DNA of 64,000 bases from Hybos culiciformis (taxonomy: Eukaryota; Arthropoda; Insecta; Diptera; Hybotidae): the NCBI GenBank assembly GCA_964007475.1, contig OZ023273.1, forward strand, positions 122,931,812 to 122,995,811, read 5' to 3'. Made by a program: the position numbers and the translations under genes. Within the stretch, counting starts at the first letter, position 1; the number at the start of each line of letters is the position of its first letter. The notes under the pieces were generated by a model. It saw only the letters and a list, made by a program, of their open reading frames with translations. It was not told the origin of the DNA and searched no databases. Below, in pieces: positions 22,050-35,800 of this stretch.

Positions 22050-24373
22050 AAACAAACCCCAAGTTAGAAACTTAAAATGGGAAAAATAAATTTAATTAGA
22101 AAAAGATAAATCAATATGTAATAATAAAAAATTATAATAAGAATATAAAAAAAATTAATTTTTCTCCTAAATCAATCTTGGATTCCCGGCGGAATTTCAT
22201 TTAATTTTAAAAGGCTAACAATTTTTCGTTAAGAATTATTAAATAATTTTAATAATTTACTATAAGCTAACGCATTTTCGTGTTCAATATTCGAATTAAA
22301 CATGATGTCATTGAGCATAAAGTGACCGAAGATATCTCTCCATGTACTGCAATGTATATTTACTATAACTTTTATTGTACACACTTTTCTTTGTCATAAG
22401 TCACAAAACCTGACTTAGTTTTTTGTCATTCTTTTTTTCCTTTTTAAGCTTTAAGCTCGATAACAGAAAATTTATGTAATTTTTTATTATTATTAAACTG
22501 ATATTTTCAATTAAAATAATCAAAAAACAAAAAAAAAACATGTTTTACGCTAAGTTCAAGATCACTTTTATTTACCTATATTTTTATGCAATAAAATTGT
22601 TTATTCATAAACGAAAACCTTGAAATTTATTATGTCATACAATACCGGCCGGTAATTAGGTAATAAAATGCATATCAAAGTCATATTATTTAAGGTGTGA
22701 AGATGTTGATAAGTCAATAACCGTAACATTTTTCTTTTTAGGTATAAACATTATAAGGAAACTGTGATTCAAGAGCATTTATATTTTTATATTCGATTAA
22801 AACAAGTTTTATCTTATAATAATAATAAAAAAAAAATATTTACAAGTAGTTAATAATAATTGTTGTGGATTACAAATTTTTAATATTTTAATTTTTATTT
22901 TATTAATCATTAAAATCAGCCTTACATAATTTTATTTAATTCTGATGAAAAATTTAATGATAAAATTATTATTAAGTGTTATATATATACATACTTGTAT
23001 ATAGAAGGATTTCTTACGAGCTTCATATGCAAAGACAGTTTACCTCCATAAACTTAATTTCTGAAAATATTACAATCAAATGTATTTTTTAAAAGCACCA
23101 AACAAGGTTTTCAACTCCTTTTCAATTTTTTCAATGAATTTTAGTAAAAGCCAAATAAACGATATTTCATTCCGAAACAAAAAAAAAATCGATACGATTA
23201 AAATATTTTTTAGTATGGCATTTTGAAACATTATTTTGAATTCTACATTATAGATAGGTATAATATTCTTTTTTTTACTAAATCAGTTTTGTAGAGCAAC
23301 AGTATGTATATTTTGTATTTGTTTTTTTGTGCACATTTTTGGTTTATTTTCTATATTGAGAGAGAAACAGAATTTATCATTTTAATCACACCTTTTATCT
23401 TATAAAATTTATTTTTAGCATCTATTGAAATAAAAATAAAAATTTAAATTCAAATTTATTATTTTATTTATTAGTCAAATATATATGTGAATGCATCTCT
23501 AACAGGTTGATGCCCATTTAGTAAATATTCCGGAAAAAATTCGCAATGTAAAATCACATTTGAAAGAATGCAGAAAATATTAGATTCTACGTAATTTGAA
23601 GGAGGCCCAAACAGATACGTTAACATTTTGAAATGTGATAATTTACAATAATTTATCAGCTTAGTAATTAATAAAGAAATATAATACGATTGTTGTTTAC
23701 ATATATATAATTATAATTATGATTTGGATAAAAATATTATATAATTATCGTCTTATAAATATAATAGATAGATATATTGTATAAATATTATAATATTTAA
23801 TTTTCACTCTACTACTATTTGTAAATTACTTGAAATGGTTTTTAAAGCATTTTTAATTTATTTCTCTCGTTTTTTATGATAAATAAAAATTTTTTGTATA
23901 ATTGTAATTATATGATTTTACACATGTAGCTTAACACAAATTTACTGAAGGACAATAAATATTGGTCTTAATTTTTGTGAATGACGACAGTTAATCACCT
24001 ATATTTATAAAAATTTATCTTGAGGGAATTTTTTAATGATGCATTTTTTTTAAGCGAAATTTTTTAAAACTAAAATATATTGTATACTCTTGGTATATTA
24101 TATTTTTTTGTGAAAAATCTCAGAATATAAATAAATAAATCCTGCAAGAATTTTGTTCAGTCGATTTTTATATTTACGCGCGTTTACAATATGACTAATT
24201 TTGTTAAACTAAATTTTTTACTATTTTAAAAAAAAAGGTTCATAATAAAATAAAATAAAATAATAAATAAAATAATTTTAATTAAAATAAATATAGTTAA
24301 TATAAAAAGTAAATTAATAAGCAATACAAACTTTATAAATTTTTTTTAATAAATAATTTATTAAAAAATAAAA

Positions 24374-27300
24374 ATGGTTGATAAAAACTCAATGAAAATA
24401 TCTAGTTTTTACTCTAACCGTGATATATTTATTACTGGAGGACTAGGTACAAAATTAATAAATATGTAAACTATTAATTAAATTATTTATACAAATATAT
24501 GTATGATCAATCATATATTTGTATATCTACTATAATAATATGAAACAACAATGATCGTGACTCCTTCGGAACGGTCTTCAAAACGGCACTACGAAATAAT
24601 TTATACGGACATAATTTATACGAGAAAAACGACATTGTTCATACGATAAATAATGTCGTTTGAAAGCGACATTATTTATACAAAAAAAATAATGTCGTTT
24701 TTTTTTTGTATAAATAATGTCGCTTTTAAAACGACATTATTAATCGTATGAACAATGTCGTTTTTTTATCGTATGAATAATGTCATTTTTAAAACGACAC
24801 TATTTATCGTATGCGAGTAAAAAAAAAAAAAAATTGTGAGGTAGACACACGAGAAGGGGGGGCAGCAAATCCCACTGACCAACCGCCTGCCCGCCGCCCT
24901 GCTGCCCCCCCTTCCCCTTTTGCTTAGAACACAATATTCGCGGTTATGTCAGTTCACCTACATTTTGTACGGCCAACATTCGTTTTTACTCACATACGAT
25001 AAATAGTGTCGTTTTAAAAATGAGATTATTCATACGATCAAAAAACGACTTTATTCATGTAGAAATAATGTCGTTTAGAAGCGACATTATTTATACGAAA
25101 AAAAAAAGACTTTATTCATATGATAAATAATGTCGTTTTAAAAGCGACATTATTTATAAGAAAAAAAACGACTTTATTCATATATAAGTTATGACGTGCC
25201 TGAAAGCGACATAATTCATTTGTATGGTATGAATAATGTCGTTTTTTCGTATAAATTAAGTCCGTATAAATTATTTCGGGACCCCCTTCAAAACTACTAT
25301 TTTATTTTCGTTCATAAATGGCCTTTTGTATAATCTCGAATTTTGGTTCAATTAAGAAAATGTTTAAAAATGTCAAATGGTCATTTACATTTCTAAAAAT
25401 AATATTTTAATTTAAATATACCTGACAACAGAAGTTTTTACTTCATTTAGCATAAACATTTCCGACACAAAACTTTTCTAGAACTAGCTTTATTTGATCT
25501 TTTGTATTCACGGTGTGGAAAAGTTAATTCTCGATAAACTTCATGATGTATACTTCTTTCTTTGTATAACTAAAATAAAAGGGGTTAGAGATGTATTGCG
25601 AGGGACATTAATTTTTCTTCGATTCGTTTGAACATTGTTCAAAATGCCTTCTTTATATGATGTGCTTTGATTTAGATTTAAATTACTAAATGCAGTTTTT
25701 GGTTGTAATAAAATTCTCTGATTTCTTTCTTCACAGGCTTCCTGGGAAAAGTTTTAATTGAAAAGTTATTAAGATCATGTCCTGAATTGAATCGAATCTT
25801 TGTTTTGATACGAGGAAAGCGAGATAAAACACCATCGCAAAGAATGAAAATGGTTTTGAATTCCAAACTTTTTGATGGAATTAAGAATGAAAATTCATCA
25901 TTATTAAAAAAGTTAACTCCAATTATTGGTGATTTATCTTCAGATAATTTGGGTATTTCTAACGAAGATTTTGAAAAATTGAAAAATGTTTCTATAATTT
26001 TTCATTCCGCTGCAACTGTTAAGTTCAATGAAACTATGAAACAAGTGATTATTACCAACGTGAAAGGTACATTAGAAATCATGAAACTCTCACAAAGATT
26101 GGATAATTTAAAAGCTATTGTTCATGTTTCTACGACTTATTGTCATTTGGATCGAGATGTTTTAGAGGAAAAGGTTAAAAATTTTTTATTTTTGATTTAA
26201 TGGTTTTGTCATTTTTAAGTTCATGTTTTTGTTCCTGGCTGGCAATTTTATGATAATTTTTTAAACTTGTATTTTTATAAACGATAATTTTATAAAATGT
26301 TGTTGGTCCTTGATTTTTCAATATATCAATATACATATTTACTTTTATTAATTCGAACCACACCTAAATTAATGACATATTGGATAATAGACCGTATAAT
26401 AAAAGATTTATTTTTATTGTAGATATATCCAGCTTATGCTTGTTGGAAAAAGGTATTAAGGCAAGCACTAAAATCAGATGATGTCTCCTTAAATAAACTT
26501 CTAGAAAAGTTCAAAAAGTATAAACATAACACTTACACTATGAGCAAACATTTTGCGGAACAAGTTTGCAATGAATTCAGAGAGAATTTACCTATTGTAA
26601 TATTTCGCCCTGCAATTGGTAAGTTGTTAACAAAATAATAATGAATTTATGTATATATAATTATTTCGATGAATTTTTCTTATGGACCCTAATCAAAATC
26701 AATCAAATAAAATGAAAAAGAATTATTTTTACTATTTTCATAATAATTTCCGCAGGTCGAAAGTATAAAACCCAGTATGACGTGTGACCTAAATATAATA
26801 TTATATATATACCATAAAAATATCTGACTTTTATAAATAAGACATCTTGTATAGTTAATGATTTTTACATAATTTGAGTTTGATATTATTTACTTGTTAC
26901 AAAGTTCATTTTATATAATTGTAGTTGTGCCATCAGTGTCAGATCCAATGCCAGGATGGATTGATAATTTTTACGGGCCTATGGGAATAAGTGTTGGTGT
27001 TGGAACAGGTAATTCTAAATTTGGCACATTTTTAGTCCATTTTTTGAAATTCTGTGTTACTATTTGATACATTGATCAATATGAAAATAAATTTATCCAA
27101 TCCAAAATAAATTTAAAATTGGATTTTTTTATTTAGTTACTAGTAAATTAACCCGGTTGTTTTGAATACCACATCTCCTTCAAAACGAAATTTTGTTAAA
27201 ATTAGTCGAGCTGTTTCGGAGAAGAAGATAGCGTATGTACATGGAATAATATTAAGTCTGTACCATCTTCAGAGTTCAAGGATGACGATAGGGCCTTCCT

Positions 27301-29472
27301 CCTTAAATATTTTGTGTATAAGACAGTACAACTATATGAGATATTTGAACATTAAATTAACCAAAAACTTTTTTTTTTCGTATAGGTCTTATTAAAACAA
27401 TACATGCCGAGCCGAAACTTGAAGCACAATGGACCGCTGTTGATATATCTGCAAAAGTAATGATTTTGGCAGCTTATAAACGAGCAAATGAATGTAAAAG
27501 GTAAATGATAGAAATAAATTATGCATAGAAATAAATAAGAAAATAATAGACGAACATTATTATTTATTTTGCAGAATTAATGAATGTGTAGTTTATAATT
27601 GCTCAACGCCGGTAGAAATTGAAAAAATTGTTAAAACTGGTATCAAATATTTAAAGCAATATCCAATTGAAAAACTTTATTGGGTTCCTGATGCTGGAAT
27701 AATTAATTCAACTAAATTATATTTACTTAGAGTAAGAAAACTTTATTTTTTAATTTTTTTGAAAAAATGAGGTATGAAAAATTTCAGTACAAAATTAGTG
27801 ACAATGAGACAGTTTATCTGACAGCGATAAGATCCTAAAGGAGTAAACACAATTGGGGCGACAACGACGGCGACAACGACGACTACAACGACAACGACAG
27901 CGATATCACTCGAGTGAACACAATTACGGCGACGGCGACGAAATAAATATACAGGAAAAAAGTAAACAAATAGAAAAATAAATAAAAAAATATATGGTTG
28001 TCGTTGTCGCCTGGCGACAAAATAGAAAAATTTCTAATTTGTCGCCAGGCGACAATGTCGTTTGTCGCCAGTCGTCTCAATTGTGTTCATTCTCATACAA
28101 ATATATGGTTTCTATTTTTTTTTGATAGTCGCTATCGCTGTCGTTGTCGCTGTCGCCCCAATTGTGTTTAGTACTTAATATTTTATTCTATTTAGGTATA
28201 TGTCGTTATGTCTATTTCATTTGGAACAATGTTTTTGTTAAATAATTAATTTCAGTTAAATAATTAATTAACTGAAAAATATACTTGAGGTTTTTTAATA
28301 AGTAAAAAGTATTATAAAGTGAGGTGAGATTTTTTTAGCTTTTGCCAGACACACTAGACAAACATTAAGTTCTTACTTATAATGTTGATTTGGGAATTTT
28401 AGAATAATTATTATAAATTTCATTGAATCTTTACTGATTAACCGTTTAATATTGAAAATCTGATTTGTTAATTAAATAAATAAGGATAAATAAATCATAA
28501 TAATCCACATAATTTTATTAAAATTTTACTTTTTTAGTTTTTCATATTTCAATTGTTGCCAGCTATATTTTTTGATGCAATTTTGATGATAGCAAGAAAA
28601 AAGCCTTTGTAAGTATCTTTTACTTTTGATAATCACATTACAGGCTTTTATTTTGAGAAACTATCGTACCCCTCTTCAATGCTTATTTTTTAATCAACAA
28701 TATGCGTATCGTACGTTATTGAGTAAAACATTATATTCGTTTGATGTGCATATGACTAAATTGTATTGATATTATGATATTGAAGGTGACCGAGATGTCT
28801 TAAGATTAAAAATGTCCTAAATCAAAATTCTGAAAACGGACCCCTTACTTCATTTATGAGGTACTCCTCTATGTTTATTACATTGTGTTCAATAAATGCC
28901 TTAGTCAGCTCAAACATCAATATTAATTACTTTTTTGAATAATTTCATATATAAATCACATTTTTCTAGTTTAATGAGATTGCAAAAGAATATTTATCAT
29001 GGTAACGAAGCAATTTACAATTTCGCATCATCAAAATGGATATTTAAAAATGATCGAACAATGGCATTAGAAAATGAAGTGTCTGTAAAAGAAATGTAAG
29101 TGATAGACATCTAAAACTCAATTATCTCTCATATTAAGAAAAAAAAATCGTTGAAGTGTTCCAATTCAAATTCAGAGTTCATTGTTCTGCCACCGGGTGT
29201 AAAAATAATTATCTTAATACCAATTACAATACTATATTTTACTTTTCAGGGAAAATTTTTCATTTACTGACGACACCAATCCAGATTTAGACAGATATAT
29301 GAAAAATGCAATATTAGGAGCTAAGCAATTTCTTCTAAAAGAATCTATTAAAAACAATTCCAGTTCATTGAAAAAACTAAAAATTATGGTATTAATAGAT
29401 GGATTTTTGAAAGCAGCGTTTCTTATTTGGGTAATTTACACCTTAATGAAAGCATTAGCTCCTTACTTGTAA
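24374..29472 (+). CDS. Fatty acyl-CoA reductase, FAR-3 (493 aa, 9 exons)
   Basis: Third FAR paralogue. Exons: 24374-24446, 25737-26173, 26423-26618, 26925-27008, 27386-27500, 27575-27731, 28538-28608, 28970-29095, 29250-29472; all GT-AG, uninterrupted frame. The nucleotide-binding motif GGLGFLGK is split by intron 1 as in FAR-1 and FAR-4. The active site is Y208-TMS-K212. RPAIVVPS, PGWIDNFYGP, WTAVDISAKVM and VYNCSTP follow in the usual order. The FAR_C domain starts near residue 355 (FFIFQLLPA), and the C-terminus ends in a hydrophobic helix. Exon sizes 437, 196, 71, 126 and 223 match the corresponding FAR-2 exons or exon segments, so the two appear closest in structure. It lies upstream of CYP4G in the same orientation, about 3.4 kb away. 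Introns 1 and 6 carry transposons. Confidence 0.9.
24585..25285. mobile_element. MULE-like element with 9-bp target duplication in FAR-3 intron 1
   Basis: CTTCAAAAC flanks both sides (24576-24584 and 25286-25294). The arms are inverted: CGAAATAATTTATACGGAC near 24592 against GTCCGTATAAATTATTTCG near 25259, continuing inward with further matches. A 9-bp duplication and G-starting ends point to the Mutator/MULE superfamily. The arms hold more than ten alternating copies of a CGACATTATTTATACG-like motif on both strands. The core (about 24836-24975) is strikingly GC-rich, with GGGGGGGCAGC and CCGCCTGCCC. No transposase is visible. Confidence 0.75.
27127..27345. repeat. Possible dispersed-repeat fragment in FAR-3 intron 4
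   Basis: The stretch containing AACCCGGTTG, CAAAACGAAATTTTGTTAAA and GTCGAGCTGTTTCGGAG is less AT-rich than the rest of the intron. It resembles the non-coding end regions of insect interspersed repeats. No inverted ends, duplication or second copy in this window support it further. Confidence 0.3.
27846..28168. mobile_element. MITE-like element rich in GACAAC repeats in FAR-3 intron 6
   Basis: The ends AACACAATTGGGGCGACA and TGTCGCCCCAATTGTGTT are perfect inverted repeats, flanked by TA on both sides (27844-27845, 28169-28170), as in Tc1/mariner-type insertions. The arms are filled with irregular GAC(A/G)AC triplet repeats on one side and GTCGTT on the other. A shorter inverted pair around CGCCTGGCGACAA and TTGTCGCCAGGCG (near 28010-28052) lies inside. 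No coding potential. Confidence 0.65.
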
Positions 29473-32400
29473 ATAAGAGAATATGTTTATTTTATTATTA
29501 AATTTTTTTAAAATAAAAATGTACTACATAATGTATTAAAAATGTATATATGTGAATAAGAACACAAATTTTATTAAATAAGCTAAAAAATCCTAAAAAT
29601 ATTGTTTAATTTTTTAAAGAATCAGTTTATTAATCACATTATTGATAGTTCCTAATTAAAAACTCTTCTTTACTACAGCTTACATCACTAAACAATGTCA
29701 CTGTATTTTATACTATTCTGTGAACTGATAAGTTTAGTTAAACACAGTAACTATCCTTTTTTTAGAAAACTTGTCCTTCATATTTAAAAAAAAGGTGAGT
29801 GCTTAACTGACGAAAAATATTTATTTTTACTGATATTACGTAATTAATAAAGCTACATGGCCAAGTCCATCATGTCATGGGTTTGATCCAACCTTTTATC
29901 TAATGTTTCTTTAAAAAAATTAGTTCTTATATTTATTATACAAAATTTTTATTCAGAATGACAGAGCATGAAAGTTTCTTATATTATTAGGTACAAATAT
30001 TATTAATAAACATATGTACCTAAATCATTTTCTCGTCTATTGGTTTAGTTTCAAATTTCCTCGTAATTAAGTTAGAAACAAGAATTTGTGGTATTTATGG
30101 TATTTTTTAAATATTTACTCTCGTTCCATACTCTCGTTCCATAGGAATTATAAATAATTTTTCTAAGAAAAGTCCTAAATCCCATCATAATCGTACTGTC
30201 CATAAACATAAATAATAAACTAACGCAAAATTACTTAAATGTTTTAAGTTTATTTCTATTTTGCTCAGTAACATTCTTATGAAGAAGGAAATATTTACGT
30301 TATATTTATATATTCCTTTTTTCTTAGGATGTTGCGACCGTCTTGATTCTTATACTAGTTACAACTTCTATGTTTACATTACTCAATACCTTTAATCATG
30401 ATTTCAATGCTGTAATTTCCAATTCCGAAACTATTTTTTTTATTTGCACGAAATGATAAATACTAAAATGTTAATTCTAATTTTGGGAGGGAAATATTTC
30501 AAACTATACTTGCTTCATTTGAAATTAGTTCACTTGAACTGAAACAATGATATATTTAGCAGTTTGTGAAATATTGATTTGTTCTAAATTCAATTTTGAA
30601 TTATCTACATTGTAACTAATTTTAAGATTTCTTTTTTGAATATTATTATTTTTTAAGTTTTTAGAAATGTTGCTCTTCACAGCTCTGCCGTTTTCAAATC
30701 ACATACCTCGCCACAAAGCTTGGCTTCTTCTAAGTGTGATGACTGATCAATTACAGATTTTATTAAATTTTCGATTAAGAAAAACATGGGGCAAGATATT
30801 AATTAAAATCATGGTTCGAAAATTTTGTTTTCACATCTGTAAGCGTTGAGCTAGAAAGGATTTTGATGATTTATACTTCATTAGAAACTTTAAACTAATT
30901 TATTTCGAAACATAATTTTCTAATTATTTTTAATTAAAAGCTTATCATAAGCTTTCTCATTACCCAGCAATTGGGATAGGAATATAACAATGTGTTAAAT
31001 AATTTTGTTGAGAATATTAGTATATTGAGTACAGTTTTTTTTGCAATGCAAAATAAGAAAATCCTAATATATCCATCATAAATATTTTTATATAATACTT
31101 TTAACGGCTTTTATAACAATTTAAAATTATTGCTTTCGTTTTGGAAGCAAAATATAGGCTTATCATATTTATTAATAATGATAATAAATAAATCAAACTT
31201 AAAAATATTTCTGTCATCAAATACCATTATTATTTATATTCACTCTCATTTTCAATGAAAGCACATCTAAATAATATATAATATTATGTACAAAAAAAAG
31301 AGATATTTTTTCAATGACTGTAGATACTGGACACCCCTCACAACATAAGATATTGAGATTATTTTTTATAATACATAGAAATTACAGTAATACAAAGTCA
31401 CGTTTGAAATTATGCAATAGAATCAAAATCAAACTTTTGAGTTTACAGATTTTCTAAAAAAAACTACAATTACAAACTACAAAATGTAACATATACATAA
31501 ATCTTTCCTAATACATAAAGTATTAAATATGATCTGGTAACTGAAACAATTTATCTACACATATATCACAGTTCTTTAAAAATGTAAATTCTAAGTATAT
31601 CTTAGAATAATAAATTAAGATTTATTGAAATATAACATCAAATTTCCGAAGTAATGTTCAAAACTTTGTATAATTTTTATAAACTTAAAATTGGAAAGAC
31701 GCAGCTTATACTTCTGAAGTTGAAATTGTCTTAGATATGATATTATAGATGTACATTGTCTTTATTTTCAAGAAAATGATACTTTAATTATAAATTAGGA
31801 TTATTTTTTATAGATTAAGATTTCTCCATTTTCACACATAAATACCTGAATGGTGTAAATTCCCTTATTAATTAAGATATATTAATATTAAATAATGTTT
31901 ATTGTCACTTTATGTGATATTTATTTATCTTATAAACAGACTTATACATATTATTGATTTTTGTTGAAATTAATATTGGGATTTATTAATTATAAACAAA
32001 ATATTGTTGAATTTTATTGACATTGCACTTGATTAATTTACACGTATTGTTACTTTTTAGATACAGAACAACAGAAAACTCGAAGTACTACGCCAGAATT
32101 CTTTGAACGTACGTAGAAAATTTAAGTCATAGTCAAAAAATATATCAGAAGGATATAATATATAAGGGATTCTATGAAAGTTAAATAAAAAAAAATTATA
32201 GACAGGCAAAATCTAAAATTCAGAATTATTTTTTACCCCCGAAAATTTGAAATAAATATATCAAATAAAAAAAAAAGTACATAATATATTATTTTAGTTT
32301 GATGTGAGACTATAAAAATAAATTTAAAAAAAAAAGTTCATTATAATTTGTTAAAAAAAAAAAATCTATGTACATTTTTTTATTCTCAATTCTTCTATCA

Positions 32401-32892
32401 AGATAACACGACGGGACAAATAATAAATTTTATTATTTAAATAATTTTTTCCGTCACATACTATTATTTTTTTTATATAATACTATACATTTTATTTTAT
32501 ATAATAAATTTAATAATTTTTTTTGTCATTGCATAGATAATAGTTTGAATAAAAAAAAAATAAATGTATTAATATAATTAAAAAAAAAATATAAATATAA
32601 ATATATATATAAATCTTATTTAAAAGTTAATTAGGATTCTAATATTGCAATCATTAATAAAATAATTTGAAAAAAAAAACAAAAAAATTATAATAATAAT
32701 AAAAAATAAATTTCTTTAATAAATAGAGGAAGAATTTAATATTAATTTTTAGTTGGGTGTAGAATTTAAAATAAAATTAAAAATTACCTAATTAAGATTG
32801 ATTTTTATTCAAAAAATAAAAAAAAAAAAATTTAACACTAAACGGATTAAGGATCAATATTTAATAAAAAAAAATAAATTAACTTTTTAGTT
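29473..32892. other. Intergenic region between FAR-3 and CYP4G
   Basis: AT-rich, gene-free stretch holding the FAR-3 3' untranslated region (an AATAAA-type signal occurs near 29512) and the presumed CYP4G promoter and 5' leader. TTTTTAG directly before the CYP4G start codon looks like a splice acceptor (AG at 32889-32890), so at least one upstream non-coding exon probably lies here. No other exon is supportable. Confidence 0.55.
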
Positions 32893-35800
32893 ATGATTCC
32901 AATAACAGCTGGTGCTGCTATTTCCGGTTTATCTGTAACAATTTTATTACTTATTACGTCAATTATTTTATTTCATTTATATTTAGAGAATAGACGAATT
33001 GCTAAGCTTGGTAATAAAATACCTGGTGATAAACCATTACCCTTTATTGGAAATTTAAGAGATATTTATGCATTAAATAATGATCGTAAGTTGAACTTTT
33101 TTTTTTTTTTCACTTTTTTTTTATGAAAATTATTAATAAATTTTATTATAGATACATGTACATACATAGATATAGATATACAGATACAGACCTTCAATCA
33201 CCCCTAACGAAATTTACAAAAATATTTATTTTTTTTTATTTAATGTACGCGGATAAAAAAAAAAAAAACTAAATGCAAAGAAAAATTAAAATAAAAAAAT
33301 TTTCTACATACTATAAATGTATATTAACACCGGAATGAACAATAAATTTTTATTTTTTTTTTTATCATTACATTTAATTTTATTTTTATTATTTTTATTT
33401 AGTTTAAATCTTATTTTTAGAATTTTTACATAGAAATCGTTTTATGAACTTTTATATGACATTTTCATTCTCTTTTCATTTCATTCTGTATCCGATTATT
33501 GTTAATATTTAATTAATAAAATAATTTGGTGAAATATTGGATTAATGGAATTTGTTGCAATGGAGCTTAGTATATATATATACCTACAAAATAATAGTTG
33601 AACACATTTTCTGTGTTTTGAACGTAGAATTTATTTTTTTTTTGAATCAAGAAATTATATTTGTATGAATTTTAAAAGAAGTCATTAGTCCTTAAATCGT
33701 TCAAATAAATAAATGGGATTATTTAACTTTAAAACTTCGCGTAAAAAACATTATTCATCAATTTGGATTTTTATTTATTAAATATAGAGATTAGGCATAT
33801 CTTTAATCCATTTCTATTAAATTTGTTATATTATTTACACCAAAGATACAATTTGATTTATATACAATACATGATAGTTTTTTCCATATATTCAAATAAT
33901 TTGACAATTCTTATCTATGTCAGTTTCTTCTTTTATCAAATTCAAATGAATTCATTTCAAACTATTCATTATACTCATGTAGAAAAAGTTAAGTTAGCTC
34001 CCTTTTAATTTCTTGTGTTATTCACATCATAATCCTGACAGCTAAATATTAGATTCGAAATTAACACTCTATAGTAAATAATATTTAATACCAACTTTGG
34101 TAGCATAGACAGGTTACAAATAAGTTTTTTTTATGTTTTCGAAAATTAGTTGCTAATTAAATAGTCCAATATGAAATGAATAATTCTCTAATTCTACTTT
34201 CATTCTTGCTAGAGTTTTTTTTTTATATAATTATGCTCCGTTAATTGATTGAAACTAATTTTAATACCATCAGGAAAAACAGCTTAAAGCTAAGATATTA
34301 ACATAACAATAATATTGTAAATAAATGAAAATTTCATGTTTTTTTAATCATGATATAAATACTTATATGTCTACATACTAATATAATTCAAATGTATCAT
34401 CAATTAGTAAGTTCTCGTGAATTGAATAAAGTTTTTATAAATTTCTACTAAATTTTTATGTATTTATTATGTAAATTGAAGAAAAATAGTTGTTAAAATG
34501 TTATTAAAATTAAATATATAACATTTTGCAAAGTTTCTAATTTTGTAAACAAGAGGAAATTTAGTTTCTAGAACTATGAAGTGATTTAATTTAATATACG
34601 CAGTTTCTTATGTAGTAGAAACTCTTAATTTGTAATCGAAACGGTTGCAGTTATCGAAAAACAATTTATTTCGTATTACAAAAAGTTTGATAATGCTGTT
34701 GCTGAGATACATTATGATGGTATTATGACTGTGTAACATTTATTTTAATTTTAATTTTAATTTTTTCATATTTCATTATACTTACTGATACTGCGTATAT
34801 CGTCGGTTTAAAAGCAGAAATCACTAAGTCAAAAAACAAACTTTTAAAACTCACTAATTCAACTTAGAAATTTCTGATTGTATTATAATAGCACGATTGA
34901 CTTAGTGCAATAAATGTCCGCCTAAAAACCTCAACAATATCAATTTACGACTTATAAGATTTTGCCCACATAAAGTTGGCATTATAATGACTTAATTTAG
35001 TACAAAAAATCAAAATCTTGGAAAATGTACTTAGTGAATTTTGCTTGTAAACCAACGATATATTTGAACGTAAATTTTGCATATTTAAAATCAATTTTTT
35101 AGTATAGTAGAAAAATAGCTGAAAAAAGCAGAATTCCATATCTTTAACGTTGGTTAGGTTTAAGTGTTATAACTAATTATTTTATTCATACGGGAAATTT
35201 ATTTGCATTCATCAATAAGCCTAATAATTTTAATTGGATTCACTTATAAAATAATATTAATACGAATATTAATGTTAAGTTTTTAATATTTTAGGTCTAG
35301 TAAAGTCGATTGCATCAAAAACATCAGCCAATAATGGAATATTGCGATTATGGATGGGGCCACATTTAACTGTCTTATTGGGAAATCATTTGGATGCTGA
35401 AATAATTTTAAACAGCCAGGAGCATATTGATAAATCTGATGAATATCGATTTTTTAAGCCGTGGTTAGGAGACGGCTTATTAATAAGTACTGGGAGTAAA
35501 TGGCAGCGGCATCGCAAATTGATTGCACCAGCATTCCATCATAATATTTTAAAGGGTTTTATTGAAATATTTAATGATAATAGTTTGGCAATTTGTGATA
35601 AAATGTCTACAGAAATTGGGAAAAAGGAATTTGATGTTCATCATTACATGAATATTGTGACCGTTGACATTTTATTAGGTGATGTAGAAAAAGGCCTAAT
35701 TAATTGCTTTCACATTTTATCATATACTAGTCGATCCCAGAGCGAACGTTGTTTCGCTTTACGCTAGTATTTATTAATTAGAGTTATGCTCTTTAGCTCA

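Larger units (their letters stand above)
19713..24373. other. Shared upstream region between divergent FAR-2 and FAR-3
   Basis: AT-rich non-coding DNA between two head-to-head FAR genes, expected to contain both promoters. It holds two inverted-repeat elements (20268-20768, 21604-22049). No other exon is supportable; reading frames here are short, and two of them lie over those elements. Confidence 0.6.
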
